Shown here piece after piece: positions 1 through 7,027 of a stretch of 16,572 nucleotides of DNA. Both the position numbers and the translations under genes were made by a program. The notes below the pieces were generated by a model. It searched no databases, was not told the origin of the DNA, and was given only the letters and a program-made list of their open reading frames with translations. Within the stretch, counting starts at the first letter, position 1. The number at the start of each line of letters is the position of its first letter. The stretch is from Ruminococcus flavefaciens (GTDB taxonomy: Bacteria > Bacillota > Clostridia > Oscillospirales > Ruminococcaceae), in NCBI GenBank assembly GCA_902792495.1, contig CADBAC010000005.1:1-16572 (forward strand). The letters are read 5' to 3'.

Positions 1-650
1 CATGAGTCTGCTCTCTTTGCGTCGCTCATTGCAAGCACGTAGGAGGAATCAACACCGCCTGACAGGAACGACTCTGCAACCTCGTCCTCGTCCTTTACCT
101 GTGGGAAGATATTGGTCAGTGTAGTGTGTATCTCGTCAGCCCAGTCATCAAGACTCTTGCTCTCATCAGGCTTGAATTCAGGAGTCCAGTAGCGCTGAAC
201 AGTAAGCTTGCCGCCTTTGAACTCCATCCAGTGGCCGGGCATAAGCTTCTTGACACCCTTGAAGAAAGTATCCTCGCCTGCAACGTATGTGAGAGTCATG
301 TATATCTGGAGCATATCAATGTTAAGCTCCTTGACAAATCCGTCCTGGGCCATGATATCTCTTATCATAGTGCCGCAGAGAAGCTTGTTGTCAGCTGTTA
401 TGTAATAGTAGAAAGGCTTTGTTCCGAACTGGTCACGGAGACAGAACCAGCTGTCTTTGTCGGTATCATAGATAGCAAATGCGAACATACCATAGAAATG
501 GTCAGCCATTTCATGTCCCCACTTCTCATACGCCTTTATGATAATAGCCTTTTCACGTTCTTCACGGCTGAGTGAGGCATCTATGCCAAGCTCACTGCAA
601 AGCTCTCTCCAGTTGCGGATATGGCCTCTGTAATCACGTAATTCAAACAT
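1..650 (-). CDS. asnB: Asparagine synthase-like protein lacking the glutaminase N-terminus (partial, 3' end outside window)
   Basis: The first 216 residues are visible and the gene runs off the low-coordinate edge. Residues 53-81 (GMFAFAIYD, then RDQFGTKPFYYY) match the end of the class II glutaminase fold of AsnB. SGGVDSS at about 197-203 is the PP-loop ATP-binding motif of the synthetase domain, which makes asparagine from aspartate, ATP and ammonia. The start is ATG at 650, with AGAGGTG about 8 bases upstream. The protein begins at the segment equal to about residue 72 of E. coli AsnB. The Cys nucleophile that normally follows Met1 is therefore absent, and so are the Arg and Asn/Asp residues that bind glutamine. 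Only 86 bp separate it from plsY, too little for the missing part. I infer an ammonia-using or partner-dependent enzyme. The AsnB family assignment is firm; activity on aspartate is less certain. Confidence 0.85.
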   Translation of the reverse strand, partial: MFELRDYRGHIRNWRELCSELGIDASLSREEREKAIIIKAYEKWGHEMADHFYGMFAFAIYDTDKDSWFCLRDQFGTKPFYYYITADNKLLCGTMIRDIMAQDGFVKELNIDMLQIYMTLTYVAGEDTFFKGVKKLMPGHWMEFKGGKLTVQRYWTPEFKPDESKSLDDWADEIHTTLTNIFPQVKDEDEVAESFLSGGVDSSYVLAMSDAKRADS

Positions 651-682
651 TGAAGTTCACCTCTAAAATAAAGAATGCTGAG

Positions 683-715
683 ATCGGCGCAGCTTATCGC
701 AGCGGTTACGCCGAT
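683..715. repeat. Inverted repeat in the plsY-asnB gap
   Basis: ATCGGCG at 683-689 pairs with CGCCGAT at 709-715. Two further pairs (one G·U in the minus-strand RNA) extend the stem. On the plus strand the right arm is followed directly by TTTTTATAG, the form of an intrinsic terminator, but no plus-strand gene ends here. On the minus strand the downstream sequence is only loosely U-rich. It may weakly separate plsY from asnB or block antisense transcription. Confidence 0.4.
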
Positions 716-736
716 TTTTATAGTTTATGCTGTGAT

Positions 737-1411
737 TTATAATGCTGTTCCTGATGTCTTGAAGGAGAATCTGTTCTCATTGCCTGCCATAAGGCGCTTT
801 ATATTGCTGCGGTGCATGATAATGACCATAGCCGCCATAGGGATAGAAAGAAGCATATAGAGGAAGCTTCTGCCGAAAGTATTGCCTTCGACTATCCATG
901 ACATAAGCAGAGTAGCCAGCGGACAGAACAGCGCTCCCATGATCGAAGCTGCGGAAACATACTTTGTTATGGCAAGTATCACTATAAATATAGCCAGAAG
1001 TGCTACAAACACCTTCGGGTCAACGATAAGGAATGAAGCTATGCCTACCAGCACTCCCTTGCCGCCTTTAAATCCGTAATACAATGGGAATACGTGACCT
1101 AAAACAGCGAAAAGACCTGCAATATAGCCGATAAAATGTGTGTCGTTGTCAGGTGCAAGACCTGCACCCATTGCTCCGCATATCCATCTTGCAAGTGCTA
1201 CAGCGATAACTCCTTTCAGCAGATCACCTGCCAGTGTAATAGCCGCACACTTCTTTCCCGCACATCTGTAGGTATTGGTAAGCCCTGCATTATGGCTTCC
1301 CAGAGTACGGATATCCTTGCCTATCATCATCTTTACAACAGGGATGGAGAAATTGACGCTTCCCAGAAAATATCCCAGTGCCGCAGCGATAAGTATTGAC
1401 AGAAATCTCAT
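737..1411 (-). CDS. plsY: Glycerol-3-phosphate acyltransferase PlsY
   Basis: This 224-residue integral membrane protein transfers an acyl group from acyl-phosphate to glycerol-3-phosphate. This is the first committed step of phospholipid synthesis, and it follows PlsX. The three family motifs are present: GSHNAGLTNTYR near residues 38-49 (usual form GSGNxGxTNxxR, so His replaces a Gly), GHVFPLYYGFKGGKGVLVG near 104-122, and HRSNIKRLMAGNENR near 200-214. Several strongly hydrophobic segments fit the five-helix topology, and the length is close to family norm. The ATG overlaps the der stop as ATGA (1408-1411), so the two are probably translationally coupled. der-plsY is a common clostridial arrangement. 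Confidence 0.95.
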   Translation of the reverse strand: MRFLSILIAAALGYFLGSVNFSIPVVKMMIGKDIRTLGSHNAGLTNTYRCAGKKCAAITLAGDLLKGVIAVALARWICGAMGAGLAPDNDTHFIGYIAGLFAVLGHVFPLYYGFKGGKGVLVGIASFLIVDPKVFVALLAIFIVILAITKYVSAASIMGALFCPLATLLMSWIVEGNTFGRSFLYMLLSIPMAAMVIIMHRSNIKRLMAGNENRFSFKTSGTAL

Positions 1412-2736
1412 TTGTCATTGCCTCCTCTTTCTCTTACGATAAATCTGACAGGCGTTCCCTCAAGTCCGAATGTTGAGCGTATCTGATTCTCGATATAGCG
1501 TCTGTATGAGAAATGGAAGAGATCAGCACGATTTACGAATGTAACGAATGTAGGAGGTTTTGTAGACGGCTGAGTCATGTAGTATATCTTCAGTCTGCGT
1601 CCCTTGTCAGACGGAGGCTGAACTCTTGTTGTAGCGTATGCCAGAACGTCGTTGAGCATACCCGTGGATATTCTCATGCTGTTCTGCTCGTAGGTATACT
1701 TGATAAGCTCATAAAGCTTATTGATACGCTGTCCTGTCTTTGCAGATATGAATACGAAAGGAACATAAGACATAAAGCTGAAGTCGTTTTCAAGCTTTGT
1801 ACGGAATTCCTGCATGGTCTTGTCGTCCTTTTCGATAAGGTCCCACTTGTTAACAGCGACAACGCAAGCCTTGCCCTGTTCGTGAGCATAGCCTGCAACC
1901 TTTGAATCCTGTTCTGTAAAGCCTTCTGTGGCATCGAGCATGATAACACACACATCCGCCCTGTCAACCGCCATATAGGCTCTCAGGACGCTGTAATGCT
2001 CTATCTTCTCGGTGACTTTGGACTTCTTTCTGATACCTGCTGTATCTATGAACACGAACTTGCCCTGTTCATTCTCTATAACGGTATCCGTTGAGTCACG
2101 GGTAGTGCCTGCGATATCCGAAACGATAACTCTCTCCTCGCCTGCTATCTTGTTGATAAGCGAGGACTTACCTGCATTCGGCTTTCCTATAACCGCCACC
2201 TTTATGCAGTCGTCATCGTACTCCTCCTCGTCACTTGCAGGCAGGTATTCATATACCTTATCAAGCATATCGCCGGTGCCGTGGCCGTGAACGGAAGAAA
2301 TAGGAAACGGATCGCCAAGTCCAAGATTGTAGAATTCATAAAGCTCCAGCGGAGGCTCTCCCAGATTATCCACCTTATTTACGGCAAGAACAATAGGCTT
2401 ACCGCTTTTCAGGAGCATCTGAGCAACTGTATAGTCATCGGCAGTCACACCGCATCTGATATCGGTAACGAACACGATAACATCGGCTTTTTCTATGGCA
2501 AGTTCAGACTGCCTTCTCATCTGTGAAAGGATAACGTCATCGCTGTCAGGCTCGATACCGCCTGTATCAACTACCATGAACTCCTTGCCTCTCCATTCAC
2601 ATTTGGAGTAGATACGGTCACGGGTAACACCGGGGGTATCCTCTACGATGGATAACCGCTGACCGATAAGTTTGTTGAACAGCGTGGATTTGCCTACATT
2701 AGGACGTCCCACAACTGCCACTATTGGTAATGACAT
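1408..2736 (-). CDS. der: Ribosome biogenesis GTPase Der (EngA)
   Basis: This 442-residue protein has two tandem GTPase domains and a C-terminal KH-like domain, the layout unique to Der/EngA, which acts in 50S subunit assembly. Domain 1 shows GRPNVGKST (residues 10-18), DTPGVT (33-38), DTGG and NKVD. Domain 2 shows GKPNAGKSS, DTAGI and NKWD. An acidic linker (DEEEYDDD) joins the two. The C-terminal about 110 residues form the KH-like region. A GTG nine bases upstream (at 2745) is in frame, but AGGAG would overlap it. The ATG at 2736 has AGGAG about 8 bases upstream and gives the expected N-terminus MSLPIVAVVG, so I chose it. A hairpin separates it from the upstream DUF512 gene, and plsY overlaps its stop. 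Confidence 0.96.
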   Translation of the reverse strand: MSLPIVAVVGRPNVGKSTLFNKLIGQRLSIVEDTPGVTRDRIYSKCEWRGKEFMVVDTGGIEPDSDDVILSQMRRQSELAIEKADVIVFVTDIRCGVTADDYTVAQMLLKSGKPIVLAVNKVDNLGEPPLELYEFYNLGLGDPFPISSVHGHGTGDMLDKVYEYLPASDEEEYDDDCIKVAVIGKPNAGKSSLINKIAGEERVIVSDIAGTTRDSTDTVIENEQGKFVFIDTAGIRKKSKVTEKIEHYSVLRAYMAVDRADVCVIMLDATEGFTEQDSKVAGYAHEQGKACVVAVNKWDLIEKDDKTMQEFRTKLENDFSFMSYVPFVFISAKTGQRINKLYELIKYTYEQNSMRISTGMLNDVLAYATTRVQPPSDKGRRLKIYYMTQPSTKPPTFVTFVNRADLFHFSYRRYIENQIRSTFGLEGTPVRFIVRERGGNDK

Positions 2737-2772
2737 TTCCCACACTCCTTTCTTTTATCCTTTATTTACTGA

Positions 2773-2826
2773 ATTTTCATCCCTTGAAAAAGCGAGTCAA
2801 AATGCTCACTGAATACGGATGAAAAT
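2773..2826 (-). terminator. Nested hairpin with a U-tract between the DUF512 gene and der
   Basis: In the minus-strand RNA AGUGAG (2810-2805) pairs with CUCGCU (2796-2791), one G·U included, and is followed by a U run (2791-2787). This is a short intrinsic-terminator form 22 bases past the DUF512 stop. A 10-bp outer inverted repeat (ATTTTCATCC at 2773-2782 and GGATGAAAAT at 2817-2826) encloses it. The stem is short, so termination may be partial, allowing some readthrough into der. Confidence 0.5.
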
Positions 2827-2831
2827 GATCT

Positions 2832-4133
2832 TTACCATTCAACTCCCATAATGGCATCAAGCAATTCATAACCATCGCTTGGAGTAGTACGTATCTTTAC
2901 ATTGAGTTCTCTCTCCACATCGCCTATGGTAAGGTCATCGAGGAAAATATCCGAATCACGCATTACCATTGCGTTTGACAGCAGGAGATTGTCACCGAGG
3001 TCCTTGCCTTTCAGCTGAGCGATAAGGTCCTGAGCGGTAATAAGTCCTGTTACGGTAATAGTCTCGCCGAAGAAATCGTTGCGAATGCGGTAAACGTCAC
3101 ATTTCAGCAATGGGAATTTCTCCTCTGCTTTCTTTGCAAGATCAGATATCACCTTGTACGGTGACGCACCTGTTGCAATCGAAACGTGTCTTTCGCCGCC
3201 CTCCCATTCAGCTATTTCAAGGGCTTTGTCGAACTCATCTATAAGTGAACGAAGCATTCCTACACCGTTTTCATACTGTGAGAAGTCCTCATAGGCTTCA
3301 AGCGGAGGAAGCTCACGCTCGGCTATAAGGTAGAACTCATCTGACGGGAACACAGTTCTTGTGCCGAATTTCTCGAGAAATACCTGCTGGAATTCCTCGA
3401 TTATATCAAGGGCATCCCCTGCTGTTTCCTTTGTGAAAGTGGTAAGCGGAAACAGTCCCTCACGGAATTTTGTAACTCCGACGGGAACGACTGCCATACT
3501 TGTGATATTAGGCATAAGACTTCCCAGATCGGTCAGAGAGCGTCTGAGTTCGTCGCCGTCATTGAGTCCGGGACAGCAAACTATCTGGCAATTGAGCTTG
3601 ATGCCGTTTTCTGCAAGCTGCCGGATAAACTTCAGCTTCTCGCCGGCGAAACGGTTATGCATCATCTTTACTCTCAGTTCGGGATTGGTGGTATGTACCG
3701 AAACGTTGATATTCAGCTTCATTTCGATAATTCTGTCTATATCAGCCTGATTCAGATTAGTGAGAGTAACATAGTTGCCCTGTAAAAAAGACAGTCTTGC
3801 GTCATCATCCTTGAAGTACAGAGTCTCACGCATTCCCTTAGGCATCTGGTCAATAAAGCAGAACACGCACTTATTGCTGCATGACTGCTTGTTATCCATA
3901 AGGAAGGTCTCAAATTCCAGGCCGAGATCGTCGTATTCGTCCTTTTCTATATGTATGTCCATACTTTCGCCGTCACGTATGATCACCAGATCTATTGAAG
4001 TATCTGCGGCATAATACATATAATCCAGAACGTCTTTGACATTGTGGCCATTGATTTTATCCAGAATATCGCCTGAAACGATACCGTGCCTGAATGCAGG
4101 GCTTTCAGGGATAACACTGTTGATCTTTACCAT
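2832..4133 (-). CDS. PDZ / radical-SAM-like / DUF512 FeS protein
   Basis: This 433-residue protein belongs to the DUF512 family of FeS oxidoreductase-like proteins found in Clostridia and cyanobacteria. Residues 1-60 look like a PDZ-type module (PAFRHG, GDILDKING). C85, C89 and C92 form the CX3CX2C cluster motif typical of radical SAM enzymes, and a TIM-barrel-like region follows to about residue 270. The C-terminal half carries the DUF512 signature (FPSDEFYLIAERELP, near 265-280; TGASPY, near 320). The family function is not established. Its place upstream of der and plsY is conserved in many Clostridia, which suggests a link to ribosome or envelope biogenesis, but that is inference. The ATG at 4133 has GGAG at 4142-4145, 8 bases upstream. 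No clear promoter is visible between it and the rpmF terminator. Confidence 0.9.
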   Translation of the reverse strand: MVKINSVIPESPAFRHGIVSGDILDKINGHNVKDVLDYMYYAADTSIDLVIIRDGESMDIHIEKDEYDDLGLEFETFLMDNKQSCSNKCVFCFIDQMPKGMRETLYFKDDDARLSFLQGNYVTLTNLNQADIDRIIEMKLNINVSVHTTNPELRVKMMHNRFAGEKLKFIRQLAENGIKLNCQIVCCPGLNDGDELRRSLTDLGSLMPNITSMAVVPVGVTKFREGLFPLTTFTKETAGDALDIIEEFQQVFLEKFGTRTVFPSDEFYLIAERELPPLEAYEDFSQYENGVGMLRSLIDEFDKALEIAEWEGGERHVSIATGASPYKVISDLAKKAEEKFPLLKCDVYRIRNDFFGETITVTGLITAQDLIAQLKGKDLGDNLLLSNAMVMRDSDIFLDDLTIGDVERELNVKIRTTPSDGYELLDAIMGVEW

Positions 4134-4161
4134 GTTGACAGCTCCATCGCTCCATTAAGTC

Positions 4162-4194
4162 AAAAAGGAGAGAAGGATCACTCCTCCTCTCCTT
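4162..4194 (-). terminator. Intrinsic terminator of yceD-rpmF
   Basis: An 8-bp stem (AAGGAGAG at 4165-4172 with CTCTCCTT at 4187-4194) is extended past one mismatch by four more pairs (AGGA 4174-4177, TCCT 4182-4185) around a TCAC tetraloop. In minus-strand RNA it is followed by UUUUU (4166-4162). It lies 23 bases past the rpmF stop. Confidence 0.85.
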
Positions 4195-4216
4195 CTCATT
4201 TATCGGGTCTCACCGA

Positions 4217-4402
4217 TTATTCAGCGTCCACTTTAAGGACCTCAACGCCCTTATAGAAACCGCAGTTTTTGCAAACCTTGTGCGGAGCCTTAAATGCGCC
4301 ACAGTTGTCACACTTGGACATTGCGGGTGTTTCGAGCTTCCATACTGCAGAACGTCTCTTATCACGTCTTGCCTTGGAAGTTTTTCTCTTTGGTACAGCC
4401 AT
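4217..4402 (-). CDS. rpmF: 50S ribosomal protein L32
   Basis: This 61-residue L32 of the zinc-binding type has the typical basic N-terminus [18 protein letters not shown]31, C34, C44 and C47 form the paired CxxC zinc ribbon (CDNC and CKNC). Length is normal for the family. AAGGAGGTG at 4408-4416 ends six bases before the ATG and is one of the strongest ribosome binding sites in the window, as expected for a ribosomal protein. It lies 33 bp downstream of yceD, shares its promoter and is closed by the terminator at 4162-4194. A longer reading frame that overlaps it here is a shadow. Confidence 0.97.
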   Translation of the reverse strand: MAVPKRKTSKARRDKRRSAVWKLETPAMSKCDNCGAFKAPHKVCKNCGFYKGVEVLKVDAE

Positions 4403-4435
4403 TTCGGCACCTCCTTACAGACAGAGCTTCACAGC

Positions 4436-4885
4436 TCAGTTATTAAGACAATTGCACTGAGTCTCATTAAGATCACAGCCGCAAACCATGCAGAGTCCCT
4501 TACAGTCATCCTTACAGAGATTCTTAGTGGGCAGCTGGAGCAGAAGATCCGTCACTGCAATTTCATTCATTTCAATGCTCTCACCATCGGCAACGACGTA
4601 ATCATCGTTATCTCCGCTGATGGAAGGAACAACAATATGGTCGAAATCGAAATGATACTCCCTGTCGAGGATCCTGAGACATCTGTCGCAGGTCACTGAC
4701 ATAGTTACATCAGCCGAATACTCGAGATACACAACTCCCGCTCTGTTATAGAGCCTGCCTGTGATACGGACAGGTGAAGCAAAGCTGAAGCCACGGATAT
4801 CCGAGAGCTCGTCCTGAGTAATGGAATAATCAATATCCTTTGATTCTCCGACAATATTGAAAAGCTGCTTTAAATTAATTTTCAT
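4436..4885 (-). CDS. yceD: YceD family (DUF177) protein
   Basis: This 149-residue member of the DUF177/YceD family is almost always encoded directly upstream of rpmF, as here. C66-x2-C69 sits in the middle. The C-terminal hallmark KDDCKGLCMVCGCDLN (about residues 125-140) supplies further cysteines, suggesting metal binding. The family is linked to 23S rRNA accumulation in bacteria and plants; its exact mechanism is unsettled. The ATG at 4885 has AAGGA at 4894-4898, 8 bases upstream. A consensus promoter lies immediately before it, so this is the first gene of the yceD-rpmF transcript. Confidence 0.93.
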   Translation of the reverse strand: MKINLKQLFNIVGESKDIDYSITQDELSDIRGFSFASPVRITGRLYNRAGVVYLEYSADVTMSVTCDRCLRILDREYHFDFDHIVVPSISGDNDDYVVADGESIEMNEIAVTDLLLQLPTKNLCKDDCKGLCMVCGCDLNETQCNCLNN

Positions 4886-4916
4886 AATAATAATCCTTCA
4901 GAGCACCACAAATTAC

Positions 4917-4945
4917 ATTATACACCAAATCCCGAGATATGTCAA
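4917..4945 (-). promoter_or_regulatory. Sigma-A promoter of yceD-rpmF
   Basis: On the minus strand TTGACA (4945-4940) and TATAAT (4922-4917) are both perfect consensus and separated by exactly 17 bp. Transcription should begin near 4910, giving a leader of about 25 bases before yceD. Confidence 0.92.
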
Positions 4946-4991
4946 GGGTTCAGCGAGAAAAAATCTTAAATAATGTTATCAGGCAGTAAAA

Positions 4992-5399
4992 TTACTTGAT
5001 GAACTGCTTTACGCTCTCAGGAAGCTCTGAATCATCAGCAGAAACTGTGAACACAACAGTAGCCTCTTCGCCTGTGAGCTTGTCAAGCTTTTCAAGAAGT
5101 GTGCCGAAAGCAGCATAGTCACGGCCGCCGATCTTGAGGATGCCGTCAACGAAGATATCCTTGATATCGTAGTTACCGGCCATGATACCTGCTACGAAGC
5201 CGTAGAAAGCATCGAAGCCTTCGATGTTGAAGCTCTCAGTATCGCACCATCTTACTCTGAAGCTGATAGAACGTCTGATATTGTCGCCTTTTTCGATACA
5301 TACGAGATTTCCGTTTGTAGATCTTACTGCGTCGTTGATCTGATCTATGAGTATCTTGGTCTTACCTGTACCCTTTTTTCCTGTGATAAGTTTAATCAT
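4992..5399 (-). CDS. Small P-loop NTPase-like protein of unknown function
   Basis: This 135-residue cytoplasmic protein opens with a Walker A motif GKKGTGKT (residues 7-14). A hydrophobic strand ending in Asp (DIFVDG, about 81-86) could serve as Walker B. The C-terminal part contains a TVVFTVSADDSELPE segment. I recognise the type as a small protein common in Clostridia, often loosely labelled PilT-like, but none of the pilus ATPase features beyond the P-loop are present, so no function is assigned. AAGGAG at 5406-5411 lies 6 bases before the ATG. It sits between pgi and yceD. No clear terminator separates it from the yceD promoter 46 bp downstream. Confidence 0.85.
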   Translation of the reverse strand: MIKLITGKKGTGKTKILIDQINDAVRSTNGNLVCIEKGDNIRRSISFRVRWCDTESFNIEGFDAFYGFVAGIMAGNYDIKDIFVDGILKIGGRDYAAFGTLLEKLDKLTGEEATVVFTVSADDSELPESVKQFIK

Positions 5400-5461
5400 A
5401 ATTTACTCCTTCCGTGCCTTGCGGCATCTATGACGTATTTTGCACCTTCTGCTGTGTCCAT
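5396..5461 (-). CDS. Possible 21-residue leader ORF before the P-loop gene
   Basis: The frame encodes MDTAEGAKYVIDAARHGRSK followed by Leu. Its stop overlaps the ATG of the P-loop gene as ATGA, the usual form of translational coupling. The frame stays open upstream of the ATG to about 5500, but no better start is seen. The only Shine-Dalgarno-like run (GGGG) is about 11 bases away, which is weak. It may be a coincidental frame. Confidence 0.2.
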   Translation of the reverse strand: MDTAEGAKYVIDAARHGRSKL

Positions 5462-5508
5462 GAATACGGAATCCCCTTCATACAGCAAAAGGATTTTAAT
5501 ATATCATA

Positions 5509-5538
5509 GCCTGACCGCACGTAATATGTGCGGCAGGC
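5509..5538 (-). terminator. Hairpin downstream of pgi
   Basis: GCCTG (5509-5513) pairs with CAGGC (5534-5538), and CCGCAC (5515-5520) pairs with GTGCGG (5528-5533). One base is bulged and the loop has 7 bases. The stem is strong and starts 15 bases past the pgi stop, where a terminator is expected. The downstream minus-strand RNA has no good U-tract, so it may instead stabilise the pgi mRNA end. Confidence 0.5.
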
Positions 5539-5552
5539 CATAAATGACTTTA

Positions 5553-6887
5553 TCAGCCGAGCTTAGCTTCCAGTTCAGCCTTAGCACCTTCGTAGCCGGG
5601 CTTGCCGAGGAGAGCGAACATATTTGACTTGTAGCTTTCAACACCGGGCTGGTTGAACGGATTTACACCGAGAACATAGCCTGAGATAGCACAAGCCTTC
5701 TCGAAGAAATAGATCATGTAGCCGACACTTTCTTCTGTTGTGTCGTCAAGCTCGATGATCATGTTAGGAACTCCGCCCTCTGTGTGAGCAAGAACCGTGC
5801 CCTCGAAAGCCTTTCTGTTAACAACTGACATATTCTGGTTTGTCAGGAAGTTAAGGCCGTCAAGGTTCTCAGCGTCAGGCTCGAGGAAGAGATCTGTCTT
5901 GGGCTTCTTGATATCAACAACTGTCTCGAAGAGGATACGTGCGCCGTCCTGGATGTACTGACCCATAGAGTGGAGATCAGTTGAGAATACGGCAGCTGAC
6001 GGGAAGATACCCTTGTTGTCCTTGCCTTCGCTCTCGCCGAAGAGCTGCTTGTACCACTCGCTCATCATTACGAAGCTTGGATCGTAAGAAACGAGCATTT
6101 CCACAGACTTGCCCTTTCTGTAAAGGATGTTTCTGAGAGCAGCATACTTGTAGCAGTCATTGTTATCGAAATCAGCACAGAAATCCTTCTGAGCCTTTGC
6201 AGCACCCTTCATGAGTGCGTCGATATCGCAGCCTGCAACAGCGATAGGGAGAAGGCCAACAGCTGTAAGAACTGAGAAACGTCCTCCTACATCATCAGGG
6301 ATAACGAAAGTCTCATAGCCCTCAGCATCTGAGAGATTCTTGAGAGTTCCTCTTGCCTTGTCGGTAGTAGCGAAGATCCTGTTCTTAGCTTCTTCCTTGC
6401 CGTACTTATCCTCGACCATCTTCTTGAAGATACGGAATGCCAGCGCAGGCTCAGTGGTTGTGCCCGACTTTGAGATTACGTTGACAGAGAAATCCTTGCC
6501 TTCGCAGAGTGCGATGATCTCGTTAAGGTAAGCAGGGTTGATGCTGTTGCCGACATAGTAGATGTCGGGTGTATCCTTCTTGATATTATTGTAAAGGGGC
6601 GACCTGAGGAGCTCGATAGCTGCTCTTGCGCCAAGGTAAGAACCGCCGATACCGATAACGATGAGGATATCGGAATTCTTCTTGATCTTTTCGGCAGCAG
6701 CCTTGATCCTTGCGAATTCGTCCTTATCGTAAGCAGTAGGGAGATCTACCCAACCTAAGAAATCATTGCCCAGACCTGTCTTGTTGTGAAGAGACTCAGC
6801 TGCGGCTTCAACCTGTGCCTTGATGCCTGCGAGCTCGTCAGCATTGACGAAGTCCTTGAGATATTTTGTGTTGAGTTTTAATGACAT
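5553..6887 (-). CDS. pgi: Glucose-6-phosphate isomerase
   Basis: This 444-residue enzyme interconverts glucose-6-phosphate and fructose-6-phosphate in glycolysis and gluconeogenesis. It is of the short Bacillus/Geobacillus type (about 450 residues). The phosphate-binding motif [10 protein letters not shown] covers residues 138-147. The first SIS-domain motif [12 protein letters not shown] covers 77-88. The PGI signatures are [16 protein letters not shown] (about 199-214) and [15 protein letters not shown] (about 408-422). The expected catalytic residues are in place: E285, H306 and K420, a constant offset of five from E290, H311 and K425 of the Geobacillus enzyme. GGAGGT at 6896-6901 lies 8 bases before the ATG. 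It has its own promoter and appears monocistronic. Confidence 0.97.
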   Translation of the reverse strand: MSLKLNTKYLKDFVNADELAGIKAQVEAAAESLHNKTGLGNDFLGWVDLPTAYDKDEFARIKAAAEKIKKNSDILIVIGIGGSYLGARAAIELLRSPLYNNIKKDTPDIYYVGNSINPAYLNEIIALCEGKDFSVNVISKSGTTTEPALAFRIFKKMVEDKYGKEEAKNRIFATTDKARGTLKNLSDAEGYETFVIPDDVGGRFSVLTAVGLLPIAVAGCDIDALMKGAAKAQKDFCADFDNNDCYKYAALRNILYRKGKSVEMLVSYDPSFVMMSEWYKQLFGESEGKDNKGIFPSAAVFSTDLHSMGQYIQDGARILFETVVDIKKPKTDLFLEPDAENLDGLNFLTNQNMSVVNRKAFEGTVLAHTEGGVPNMIIELDDTTEESVGYMIYFFEKACAISGYVLGVNPFNQPGVESYKSNMFALLGKPGYEGAKAELEAKLG

Positions 6888-6941
6888 TGAAAATTACCTC
6901 CAATATGTACGGTACTCCATACAATATAATTTACCATCTTT

Positions 6942-6970
6942 ATGATACTATATTTTCGGATTTTTTTCAA
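6942..6970 (-). promoter_or_regulatory. Sigma-A promoter of pgi
   Basis: TTGAAA (6970-6965) and TATCAT (6947-6942) on the minus strand are separated by 17 bp in an AT-rich context. Transcription would begin near 6935, giving a leader of about 48 bases. Confidence 0.75.
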
Positions 6971-6983
6971 GTACATGAAGGCC

Positions 6984-7027
6984 AAAAAAGAAACATTTGT
7001 GCAGCAAAGACACTTTCAACAATGTTT
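6984..7027 (-). terminator. Probable terminator of the degenerate S11 gene
   Basis: AAACATT (6991-6997) pairs with AATGTTT (7021-7027), with a short inner GUG/CAC pairing and an asymmetric internal loop. In minus-strand RNA it is followed by C and six U (6989-6984). It overlaps the stop codon of the upstream gene and ends just before the pgi promoter. Confidence 0.5.

Noticed and set aside
1408..2745. GTG start of der at 2745
   Set aside because: It would overlap or abut the AGGAG ribosome binding site. The ATG at 2736 has normal spacing and the expected N-terminus.
4210..4410. 66-codon frame overlapping rpmF
   Set aside because: It is out of frame with the clear L32 sequence and has no protein resemblance.
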